16,395 nt of DNA, from assembly GCA_023457475.1 (NCBI GenBank), contig JAEWLO010000100.1, positions 1 through 16,395 of the forward strand. The letters run 5' to 3'. The notes under the pieces were generated by a model that was not told the origin of the DNA, did not search any database, and worked only from the letters and a program-made list of their open reading frames with translations. Below, one piece after another: positions 8,501-14,464 of this stretch (positions are counted from its first letter, which is position 1; every line of letters starts with the position of its first letter). Source of the stretch: Pseudomonadota bacterium (GTDB taxonomy: Bacteria > Pseudomonadota > Gammaproteobacteria > Xanthomonadales > Xanthomonadaceae). The position numbers were made by a program, and so were the translations under genes.

Positions 8501-11500
8501 CCAGGCGCTTGAGGCGCTGGTCGGGGTTGAGGTTGAGCTTCTCGAACATGTAGTCCGAGCCCAGCCATTGCCCGTAATTGGCGAAGCGCGGGTCGGTTTC
8601 CACCAGCCAGCGCTGGTTGCCCGGGTCCACGGTGTACAGGCCGCTGCTCGGCGGCAGCAGGCCCGGGAGCGGGTTCTGCGCGCTGCCCACGACCTGCGGC
8701 GGCTTGACCACGCCGCTGGTGCCCGGAGCGGGCACGCCCACCTGCGCACCCTGGCCGTTGCCGGACAGGCTGCCGGTGGCGGGGCCGTTGGCCACGCCGG
8801 TGACGGGGGCAGGGGCACCGGCATTGCCGGTGGCAGTGCCGGCCTGGGTGCCGTTGCCGAGGGTGGGAACATAGGCGCCCACGCCGTTCCAGCCGCCGAT
8901 GTCGGCGGCATTGCCGCTGCTGCCGGCGTTGATGACGGTGTTGTTGACGTCGCGGGCTTCGATGATGACGTTGCGGCCAGCGGTGATGCTGGCGTTGCCG
9001 CCGGGAACCGCCACTTCCTTGGTGACGGTGGAGGTGCCCAGCGAGCCCGTTACCCAGCGCGGCTCCTCCTGGCACTCCAGGTCCCACCGGCAGGTCTGGT
9101 ACTCCAGCTCGTACTCGGACGTGCGCCGGATGGTCTTGGTCGCGGTCAGGCCTACATTGTTGACCACCCCGGCCCAATCCGCCGGGTTGTTGCTGCTGGA
9201 CGAACCGCGCCCGTTGATGGACAGGTTGGTGCCAGCGGCAATCGAGGAATAGATGTTGTCGACGTTGCCGCCGGCAATCTGCATGTTGCGGCCGGACAGC
9301 AGTTGACCGGCGGCGCTGGCGGCGATGATGCGCGTGCCTTCCAGCACCGTGTCGGTGTGGGTCACCCCATGCGGACGCCAGATGAAACACGGCGACTGGG
9401 AGCTGCAGTAGCGATCACGGAGGTCGCTTAGGTCGTTTTCCTCCCAGAACTGCCCGGCATCCGGATCACCAGCCTGATCCGCCTCGGTGTACACCTTCTG
9501 CTCGTACTGCATCACCCGGCGCTCGTTGCGCACGCCCAATGCCTGCAGCACCAGGTCGCGCTCGGCCTGGATGCGGCCGGAGCGGTTGAGGATCTGCTGC
9601 GCGTTGCCGCCCGAGCGTCCGCCGATGCGGATGTCGTTGATGCTGTACAGCTCGCCGTCGAGGTTGTTGAAGACGTCGGCGTTGATGGCCAGTGTGCCGG
9701 TGGTGGCGATGAGGCCTTCGTTGTAGTCGCGTGCAGGCACAGCGGTGCCCAGCTCGCGGCCGTTGGTGACGGTGCCGGCGTTCAGGGTGACCTGGTCGCC
9801 CATCACGGTGGCGGTGTTGGTGAACCAGGCACTGGTGGCCACGACCACATCACCTTCGATGCGCCCGGCGTTGTTGATGCCCTGGCTGGCCGACAGCGTG
9901 GCGCTGGCCGTGCCCGCGCCGTTGCCGGCGCTGATGGTGCCGGCGGCGGTGTTGTCGATCTGCGTGGCGCTGAGCTCCAGGGCTCCGTTGGTCTCGATGC
10001 GCCCCTGGTTGGTGAGCGTGCCGGCGACGTTGAGCGCCAGGCGGCCGTTGCTCTGCAGCTGCTGGCCGTTCTGGTGGGTGTAGTTGCCGGCCAGGTGCAG
10101 TTCCAGCTCGGTCCCGCCGAACAGGCGGCCGTTGGTGCCCTGGAGGGCCTGCAGCTGCGCCCACAGCTGCTGGTAGGCGCTGATTTCGCCGCTGGCGTTG
10201 TTCAGCGCGCCCAGATACAGGCGGCTGCTGCGGGTGATCAGGCGGCCACCGGTGTTGTCCAGGCTGGCGGCACGCAGGGTCAGCAGGTTGCCGACGGAGA
10301 GTTCGCCCGCGCCGTTGAACACGCTGGCACCGGCGTTGTCCAGGGTCAGGTCCGCACCGGCATGCACGCGCCCGCTGCGGTTGTCCAGCTGACTGGTCTG
10401 CAGCACGGCGCTCTGGCCGGCCACCAGCTTGCCGCGCTGGTTGTTGAGGGTGCTGGCGGTGAGCTGCACATTGCCGGCGGTGCTGCCGAGCACACCATCG
10501 CTGTTGTCCAGCGCACCGGTGCTGTTCACGGTCAGCGTGCTGTCGCCGTTCACGACCACGCGGCCGCCGCGGTTGTCCACGGACGCCGCCGTGACCCCGG
10601 CAGCGCCCTGCGCTTCCACGCTGCCCCCCTGGTTGTCGAGTACGCCATCGGCGTCGAGCTGCAGCTGGTTGCCGGCGTACAGCAGGCCGCCGCCATTGCG
10701 CAGGTCGCCGTTGACGTCCAGGGTGAGGTTCTGGCGCGCGTAGAGGTTGCCGCCCTGGTTGCCCAGGCCGGCGGTGGTGACTGTCGCGGTGCCTTCCGCA
10801 CCGATCAGGCCATCGCGGTTGTCCACGCTGGCCGCAGTGATCTGCAGGGTGCCTGCCTGGCGCTGGGCCAGAGTACCGGCCACGTTCTGCAGCGCCTGGT
10901 TGGCGCGCAGCTGCAGGTTGCCGACCGCGTCGATGCGGCCACCGTTGTTGATGATCTGGTCGGCGCGGATATCGGCGTTGCCGCCGGCACTGATCGTGCT
11001 GCCGCCGCTGTTGGTCAGCTGTCCGGTCACGGTCACGGCCATTGCGCCATTGCCCACGATCAGGCCGTTCTGGGTGTTGTCCAGCTGGCCAGCGCGCACG
11101 GTGGTGGTGCCGGTGCCGGCGTGCTCGATGCGACCGCCGCTGTTGGAGAGCGTGGCCACGTCCACGGTGAGGTTGCTGGCGTTGGCGGCGATGCGGCCGC
11201 CGTCGTTGCGCAGCGCACCGGTGAAGCTCAGCGTCAGCGCGTTGTTGCCGGTCTGGATCAGCTCGCCGGCGCGGTTGTCCAGTGCCGCAGCGAGCAGACC
11301 CAGGCGCGCGGCCTGCAGGGAGCCGCGCTGGTTGATCAGTTCGCCCACGGTTTCCAGCTGCAGCAGACTGGCCGCCACCAACGTGGCGTCGCTGGTGTCG
11401 AGCGTGCCCGTGGTGGCGCGCGCCACCAGCTCGCCGCCGGACCAGACCACGCCATTGCGCAGGTCCAGACCACTGCCCTGCAGCGAGACGCGCTGCCCGG

Positions 11501-14408
11501 CGTGCACCTTGCCCGACTGCAGCAGCAGTCCCGTGGCGGTCAGGGTTGCCTGACCGGTCGTGCCCAGCGCGCCATTGGCGGCCAGGCCGGCCACGATCTG
11601 GCCGCGGTTGTCGATGGTGGTGCCAGTGGCGGTGACGTTGCCGCTGGCCAGCAGGCGGCCGGTGTTCTCCAGAGCGTTGGCCTGCAGCGCGATGGTGGCG
11701 GCCTGCACGCTGCCGGTGGTGCGCAGCGTGGTGCCGGCGTCGGCGGTGACGGTACCCGTGGCGTAAACGTCGCCCTCGCTGGTCAGGGCCTGGCCGGCGT
11801 GCAGCGTGATGTTCGCGCTGCTGTCGAGGTTGCCGGCAAGCAGCAGATCGCGCTGCGCACCGAGCGTTACGTTGCCATTGGCGTAGGCCTTGCCGCTCTG
11901 GCGCAGCGTGCCGCCGGCCTGTGCGTCGAGGGTGCCGGCGGCGATGGTGCGCCCGCCGATGATCAGGTCGCCGGTGGTGGCCAGGGTCACGTTGGCGGCT
12001 TCGCTGCCAAGGTCGCCGCTTCTGTCCAGCGAAGCGGCCTGCACGGCGAGGTTCTGAACGGCGACCAGGCTGCCGCGGTTGTCGAGGGTGGTTCCCGCTA
12101 CGACGTCGGCGCGGCCGGCACTGTAGGCGGCCCCGCGGTTGTCGATGCTGCCCGCGCGCAGCGCGAGTGCGCGCTGCGCGTAAAGGTTGCCCGCATTGCT
12201 GGCGGCCTGCAGAACCTCGATGTCCAGCACGTCGGCACTGGAGATATCGCCGTTGGCCAGGTTCTGCAGCGCCTGTGCACGCACGGTCAGCGCTGCGTCG
12301 CTGGCGATCACGCCCGCGTTGCTCACGGTGCCGGCGCTGTTCAGGCGTACCGACTGCGCGCCGTAAACGATGCCGCTGTTGTCCATGCGCGCGGCGTCAA
12401 CGTCCAGCTGCCCGGTGGCATGCAGCCGGCCGGCGTTGTCCAGCGTGCCGGTCGTGGTGGCCTTCAGCTGGCGTGCCAGCGCGATGCCCTGCGCGGTCTG
12501 GGTCAGCGTGCCGGCCTGCAGCTCAAGCTGGCGACCGGCTTCCAGGCGTTGGCGGTTGGTCAGCGCTTCGGCGATGACCTGCAGGTCGCCGTCGCTGACG
12601 ACCTCACCGGCGTTGTCGAGCTGGGCCGCGCGCAGGGCGATGGTATTGCCGGCGCGCAGGCGACCGGCGGCGGCATTGTCCAGGCGACGCGCGGCGGTGA
12701 TGGCGAGCGTGTCGCTGCCCATCAACGTGCCCCGGTTGTCGAGCTGGCCCACCTTCAGCGTGGCTGTATCCGCTGCGATCACGCCACGGTTGATGAGCGT
12801 GTCGGCGTCGAGCGTCAGCGCGTTCTCCGCGATCACCTGGCCGGCATTGTCCAGCGTGCCGCTGACCGCGAGGCGTGCGTTGCCACCGGCAGAGAGCTCG
12901 GCGCTCGCCGCCTGCTGCAGCTGGCCCGCGGTAAGGGTGAGGGTGTTTGCTGCGCCGATCAGGCCGCTGTTGGTGGCGGCACCGGTCACGGTGATCGCGG
13001 CGTCGCGCTGGCCGTAGATCTGGCCGCGGTTGTCGAGGCTGCCGGCGGTGATGCCGGTGCTGGTGGCACCGACGATGGTGCCGGCATTGTCCAGGCGGCC
13101 ATTGGCGGTGAGCTGCACGGCATTCTGTGCGGCGAGGCGTGCGCCCTGCTGCTGGGCGATCTGTTCAGCGCGCGCCTGCAGCTGGCCGGCGGCGACCACC
13201 TGGCCGCTGTTGGTCAGCGCCTGTCCGGCACGCAGGTCGATGTTGCCCCGGCTTTCGATCTGGCCTGCCAGACGCAGGTTGCCGTCGGCTCCCAGCTGCA
13301 CGCGGCCGGCCAGCAGGGCGGCGGAACTGTCCAGGTTCCGGGTAGCGCTGACCTCGAGGGTGTTGGCGGCCGTGATGCTGTTGCCGAGTGCAACATCGGT
13401 GCCACGCAGGCGCAGGTCGTTGTTGGCCTGGGTGGCTCCGCTGATGCTCAGGGCGGTGGCGCTGCCCACGGTGACGTTGCCGGCGGCGGCGGTGCGGCCG
13501 GTCAGCTGCACATCGCCGTTGCTGGTCAGTACGAAGTCGCCTGCGGTGGCCACGAGTGCCCCGGCGCTGCGCACGCCCATACCGGCCTCGGTGCCGACCA
13601 GCCGGATCTTGCCGGCATACATGCCGCCGAGGGCCGCGACGTCCAGACCGAAGCCCGGCGCGGTGCCCTCGCCCTGGATGGCGCGGGTGGCAAGGGTTTC
13701 GTAGTCGATCTGGTTGGTACCGGTAACGACGTTGGCTTCCTTCGCCCACAGCCCGGCGTTGATTTCCACCGCACGCGCCAGCAGATCGATGCGCTGCAGG
13801 TTGTCGGCGTCCAGCCCGGCACCTTCCAGGCGGATGGTGCCGCGCCCGACCTGGAACGCGGAGAGGCTGCCGTCGCCGCCGAACAGCGGCGTACCCGTGG
13901 TCAGCACACCACGGGTGGTGTTGATGAAACCGCACCCGTCGCAGGTGATGCCGTTCGGGTTGGCGATGATCACCTGCGCTGCGGCACCGGCCACTTCCAC
14001 GTGCCCCTGCAGCATGGAGCGGTTGCTGGAGGTGACTTCGTTGAGGATCAGCCGCGCCGACTGTCCCGGCTGCAGGTTGCTGTTGCCCTGGATGTAGCCG
14101 GCAAGCTGGGTCTGGGTGGTACCGGCGCTGTTGTTGAGCACCTGGCCCTGGCGGCCCACGTTGTAGTCGTCGAAGCGGTTATGCGAGACACCGCCCGGGT
14201 TGGGCGCGGCAATCTGCACCACCGGCACCCCGTTTGCCGCCGCCTCGGTGCGGGTGGGGCCACCGGCTTGTGGCTGCACCTGCGCGAATGAGCTGAACGG
14301 TCCACCGAATACTGCGGTGATCACGGCAGCCAGAACGCCCATTTTCCAGCGCGAGCCGGACAGCGACGGGAGGGAACGGCGGCGGGTATCGAGCAGACGG
14401 GTCTTCAT
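2580..14408 (-). CDS. cdiA: CdiA-type contact-dependent inhibition exoprotein (TpsA, filamentous haemagglutinin family)
   Basis: This intact 3942-residue exoprotein is exported by CdiB and displays a toxin at the cell surface. Residues 1-42 are a signal peptide with a long basic N-region (about 22 residues) and a cleavage site near A42. The two-partner secretion domain (about 43-300) holds NRFDDYNV (77-84), NPNG (150-153) and CDGC (156-159). FHA repeats with LDNRG-type units fill about 300-1616. A non-repeat centre (about 1617-1839), a Gly/Ala/Pro linker (1840-1924) and a conserved segment with LVETDPRF (1925-2070) follow. A second repeat block with AGRDV units runs to about 3140. A probable coiled coil lies near 3305-3400, a pretoxin segment with NRQLHP near 3500, and a hydrophobic stretch at about 3667-3694. 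The last about 153 residues are the toxin. No VENN or LYN-type junction motif is present. The start at 14408 lacks a strong ribosome site. Confidence 0.96.
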   Translation of the reverse strand: MKTRLLDTRRRSLPSLSGSRWKMGVLAAVITAVFGGPFSSFAQVQPQAGGPTRTEAAANGVPVVQIAAPNPGGVSHNRFDDYNVGRQGQVLNNSAGTTQTQLAGYIQGNSNLQPGQSARLILNEVTSSNRSMLQGHVEVAGAAAQVIIANPNGITCDGCGFINTTRGVLTTGTPLFGGDGSLSAFQVGRGTIRLEGAGLDADNLQRIDLLARAVEINAGLWAKEANVVTGTNQIDYETLATRAIQGEGTAPGFGLDVAALGGMYAGKIRLVGTEAGMGVRSAGALVATAGDFVLTSNGDVQLTGRTAAAGNVTVGSATALSISGATQANNDLRLRGTDVALGNSITAANTLEVSATRNLDSSAALLAGRVQLGADGNLRLAGQIESRGNIDLRAGQALTNSGQVVAAGQLQARAEQIAQQQGARLAAQNAVQLTANGRLDNAGTIVGATSTGITAGSLDNRGQIYGQRDAAITVTGAATNSGLIGAANTLTLTAGQLQQAASAELSAGGNARLAVSGTLDNAGQVIAENALTLDADTLINRGVIAADTATLKVGQLDNRGTLMGSDTLAITAARRLDNAAAGRLRAGNTIALRAAQLDNAGEVVSDGDLQVIAEALTNRQRLEAGRQLELQAGTLTQTAQGIALARQLKATTTGTLDNAGRLHATGQLDVDAARMDNSGIVYGAQSVRLNSAGTVSNAGVIASDAALTVRAQALQNLANGDISSADVLDIEVLQAASNAGNLYAQRALALRAGSIDNRGAAYSAGRADVVAGTTLDNRGSLVAVQNLAVQAASLDRSGDLGSEAANVTLATTGDLIIGGRTIAAGTLDAQAGGTLRQSGKAYANGNVTLGAQRDLLLAGNLDSSANITLHAGQALTSEGDVYATGTVTADAGTTLRTTGSVQAATIALQANALENTGRLLASGNVTATGTTIDNRGQIVAGLAANGALGTTGQATLTATGLLLQSGKVHAGQRVSLQGSGLDLRNGVVWSGGELVARATTGTLDTSDATLVAASLLQLETVGELINQRGSLQAARLGLLAAALDNRAGELIQTGNNALTLSFTGALRNDGGRIAANASNLTVDVATLSNSGGRIEHAGTGTTTVRAGQLDNTQNGLIVGNGAMAVTVTGQLTNSGGSTISAGGNADIRADQIINNGGRIDAVGNLQLRANQALQNVAGTLAQRQAGTLQITAASVDNRDGLIGAEGTATVTTAGLGNQGGNLYARQNLTLDVNGDLRNGGGLLYAGNQLQLDADGVLDNQGGSVEAQGAAGVTAASVDNRGGRVVVNGDSTLTVNSTGALDNSDGVLGSTAGNVQLTASTLNNQRGKLVAGQSAVLQTSQLDNRSGRVHAGADLTLDNAGASVFNGAGELSVGNLLTLRAASLDNTGGRLITRSSRLYLGALNNASGEISAYQQLWAQLQALQGTNGRLFGGTELELHLAGNYTHQNGQQLQSNGRLALNVAGTLTNQGRIETNGALELSATQIDNTAAGTISAGNGAGTASATLSASQGINNAGRIEGDVVVATSAWFTNTATVMGDQVTLNAGTVTNGRELGTAVPARDYNEGLIATTGTLAINADVFNNLDGELYSINDIRIGGRSGGNAQQILNRSGRIQAERDLVLQALGVRNERRVMQYEQKVYTEADQAGDPDAGQFWEENDLSDLRDRYCSSQSPCFIWRPHGVTHTDTVLEGTRIIAASAAGQLLSGRNMQIAGGNVDNIYSSIAAGTNLSINGRGSSSSNNPADWAGVVNNVGLTATKTIRRTSEYELEYQTCRWDLECQEEPRWVTGSLGTSTVTKEVAVPGGNASITAGRNVIIEARDVNNTVINAGSSGNAADIGGWNGVGAYVPTLGNGTQAGTATGNAGAPAPVTGVANGPATGSLSGNGQGAQVGVPAPGTSGVVKPPQVVGSAQNPLPGLLPPSSGLYTVDPGNQRWLVETDPRFANYGQWLGSDYMFEKLNLNPDQRLKRLGDDFYEQRLVLEQITGLTGRKYLESDLDNGMDQYRAMMDGGVAEAGRLQLTVGIALSAEQMAALDEDIVWMVAQEVGGQQVLVPVVYLSQATADRLQLGGAAIAGESVDIRANNVNNQGMIAADSRLSIDAGSLLNDRGAMTSGGSVRVSAVEDIINKDGLIQGGSISLVAGRDLQSVASLGVARIESTGGLELVAGRDLSLVGTQTSAKGNAALQAGRDLNLTTQQSGASGELFNRTTLDVGGSLGLQAGNDLTLTAVQVKAGNGLSATAGNDINLNVLTTEQSSRYKNTESTRQTLQTSGLEAGGSMAVQAGRDVNLNAAELSAGNALAVVAGRDLNVGEVTTTNTSETDIRRKRYSQQTETLDQTVHGSTLKAGGDVALVAGQDATLTAATVVSDAGAVAISAGRDVVLNTAEEDHTFEQETWSKKKKTFSSKTTTTRETSSDTYAVGTTLSGDTVQIAAGRDISATGVQVGATGDVLLAANRDITVEAATEHHSETFDETRKKSGLFGGGGVSGFGGIGITAGSQKGSVSTSLEQTTRSASMLGSLTGNVSLIAGGDVTVSGSDILAGRAVTDILGEGGNIAIQGKNVTINPAEESERYAATQSSRSKGLSATLTGTPIDTIRNLQQVSNSSGSDADKANGYLKEMGAAGLTLPGINVGYGSSKSQGAVAVETTTQRGSSLNAAGNVSIRATEGDITVAGSSIAAGGTATLDAQRHVMLLTSVDTQSNGQNSSSSVHQYGASSISPGDMIRHVQGGPNSSGVRMSPYNSGSGEGSSNQQVIGQTGSTINADKINLISREGDITLQGAQVAAEKALNVLAEKGGIELLPGQISQSWQETQRSKQIGDLGGTGYSGSTGVRNELHDVNGQKTDQNSVRTSLSSNTGDVTLVAKEDLIARGADISAGNDVTLVGRNVVLDAATDTLTQAERHRVNQAGGTISLSGYGVQAAQAAESAQRASESGDDRLAALYAAQAGYAAKDAMQGTGAAVKVTVSVGSSSGSSSSTLQQSTEQGSTVSAGRNVTVIATGDGTTGADGYAANGDITLRGAQISAGNNASFDAARDINFLSSQSSNQQDGTSKSGSGSVGVGFGLGGSQNGFTIEVAAAASQGQMQGNGTTHQVTQVEAGNQLSLSSGRDTTFVGAQATGESVLADIGRDLTLSSSQDSQYYNQRDQSGGVGVSLCIPPLCFGASSGSASYNQTDIKNSYNSTTQQTGIGAGAGGYQINVGNHTQLDGAVIASTADPSKNLLSTESLGVTDLSNHSNYSGGSFGGSVAVSGSIGDQSNGGQNSGAPTETQWNRPGASPSLGVPQGDSASSTTRSDISAGTVVVRNGDTSALDGLDRSATELQQEGLANKFDLEKVQRDLVAGKLASEAAFRAAGDIADEMTSKYREAQRAVAAAETVLAKEGATEGDRAAAQALLNKANEVIAANQGQYDLWKDGGTAKSILHAVTGLVVASAGGGDLLSGALGAGAAELGRPLTESESQWVRELVSLAIGATAGGTGAATALAGEKFNRQLHPNEVQWIKDNALAYAEICGCSVQEAEQRLFAEAARTVDREWSDLFDKVGVESDADAYVFLIEGAMRTGAAVNRSGESLFVASQKSFDNEDIYKGLLTKNPQLLASFASSMLLIASDSKDATAIEYALSQLRRYTNDRDSFACDGMNDCEQMHMMRQMLNGDMTIDEYNAHTIQRGGVGTAAGVVVGTALVAPEVIAAVRGICMKSPGLCQKAYAFAADVVAGDALGGASFGGAALAGGSAAAKAEDLAEQLTRRFGDEAAAAAAKAAEQAAESRVAQNTIAEALNAPAQTVTAGGFLNKQKLCDGGCALDVTTSAEQKLLQQIRDHGDQSGVLTEQLVEMIAKREGLISLGGTKYGSNNGFDHVLQSADGSVTLILDSKQIYNGSIQLGSTSAGVVQLSDDWISFVLNKVGPTPAEAAVRAAIKNGSLKIAVAGVNKDTGELVMVNINRW
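2583..3041 (-). other. CdiA-CT toxin domain, predicted PD-(D/E)XK-fold nuclease
   Basis: The last 153 residues of CdiA (3790-3942) begin with KLCDGGC (cysteines 3795 and 3799). A helix with E3827 and E3831 follows, then GSNNGFD with D3854, then the strand LILDSKQ, where D3869-S-K3871 fits the D/E-x-K active site. A downstream QLSDDW (Q3889, W3894) resembles a Q-M/L-S-x-x-W motif I associate with restriction-endonuclease-like toxins. The order acidic helix, D, D-x-K fits the PD-(D/E)XK fold, so DNA, or possibly tRNA, cleavage in the target cell is inferred. Base composition drops here (about 50% GC in three sampled lines). The exact toxin family and N-terminal boundary are uncertain. Confidence 0.7.
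4989..8198 (-). repeat. Second haemagglutinin repeat block (FHA-2) inside cdiA
   Basis: This stretch encodes roughly residues 2071-3140, built of degenerate units centred on AGRDV/AGRDL followed by a short hydrophobic strand, with polar insertions such as a lysine- and threonine-rich hairpin (KKKKTFSSKTTTTRETSSD). Such units stack as a right-handed beta-helix. In characterised CdiA proteins the FHA-2 region stays periplasmic until receptor contact and is then implicated in toxin delivery. Boundaries are approximate. The block ends near a CX4C pair (C3155, C3160). Confidence 0.75.
8199..9560 (-). other. Non-repetitive centre of CdiA: candidate receptor-binding and YP-like region
   Basis: Residues of about 1617-2070 interrupt the beta-helix repeats. 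The first part contains two cysteine pairs of equal spacing, C1668-x5-C1674 and C1773-x5-C1779, in aromatic, charged sequence. A low-complexity Gly/Ala/Pro linker (1840-1924) follows. The next part (LYTVDPGNQRWLVETDPRF onwards, with SDYMF and KRLGDDFYEQ) is a segment conserved in many CdiA/TpsA proteins, and its position matches the Tyr/Pro-rich domain after the receptor-binding domain in E. coli CdiA. Assignment as receptor-binding region is by position and composition only. Confidence 0.55.
9563..13511 (-). repeat. First filamentous haemagglutinin repeat block (FHA-1) inside cdiA
   Basis: About 1300 residues (roughly 300-1616) consist of degenerate repeats of about 20 residues with the recurring core LDNRG/LDNAG followed by I-x-A-x-x-x-L-x-L-x-A. 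At DNA level short near-identical phrases recur, for example the antisense of LDNAG read as ggcattgtccag or ggcgttgtccag. The repeats would form the long surface filament that projects the receptor-binding region. The repetition could allow length changes by recombination, but no frame break is seen. Confidence 0.8.
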
Positions 14409-14422
14409 GACAGGTCATCCAT
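14405..14422 (-). promoter_or_regulatory. Five-codon open frame overlapping the cdiA start
   Basis: In the 56-base cdiB-cdiA gap, ATG (14420-14422) opens a frame of five sense codons (M-D-D-L-S) whose TGA stop (14405-14407) overlaps the cdiA ATG (14406-14408) as ATGA. No strong ribosome site precedes either ATG. Coupled reinitiation is possible. Chance occurrence is equally plausible for so short a frame. Confidence 0.2.
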
Positions 14423-14464
14423 GTCTGGAACGGGGTACTGCGCTGAGGCGGTGCTACTGCGGTG

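Noticed and set aside
8568..9431. Plus-strand frame of 287 codons opposite the CdiA centre
   Set aside because: It covers the same bases as a well-supported domain of CdiA and shows only shadow composition.
9563..13511. Regular short repeats that might suggest a CRISPR array or tandem satellite
   Set aside because: The repeats are coding, degenerate, without constant spacers, and translate to FHA units.
10074..14291. Plus-strand open frame of 1405 codons opposite cdiA
   Set aside because: It is antisense to the FHA repeats and arises because a GC-rich repeated codon pattern leaves few stops in the opposite frame. Its composition (Gly/Ala/Val/His/Gln) is typical of such shadows, and the minus frame has clear domains.
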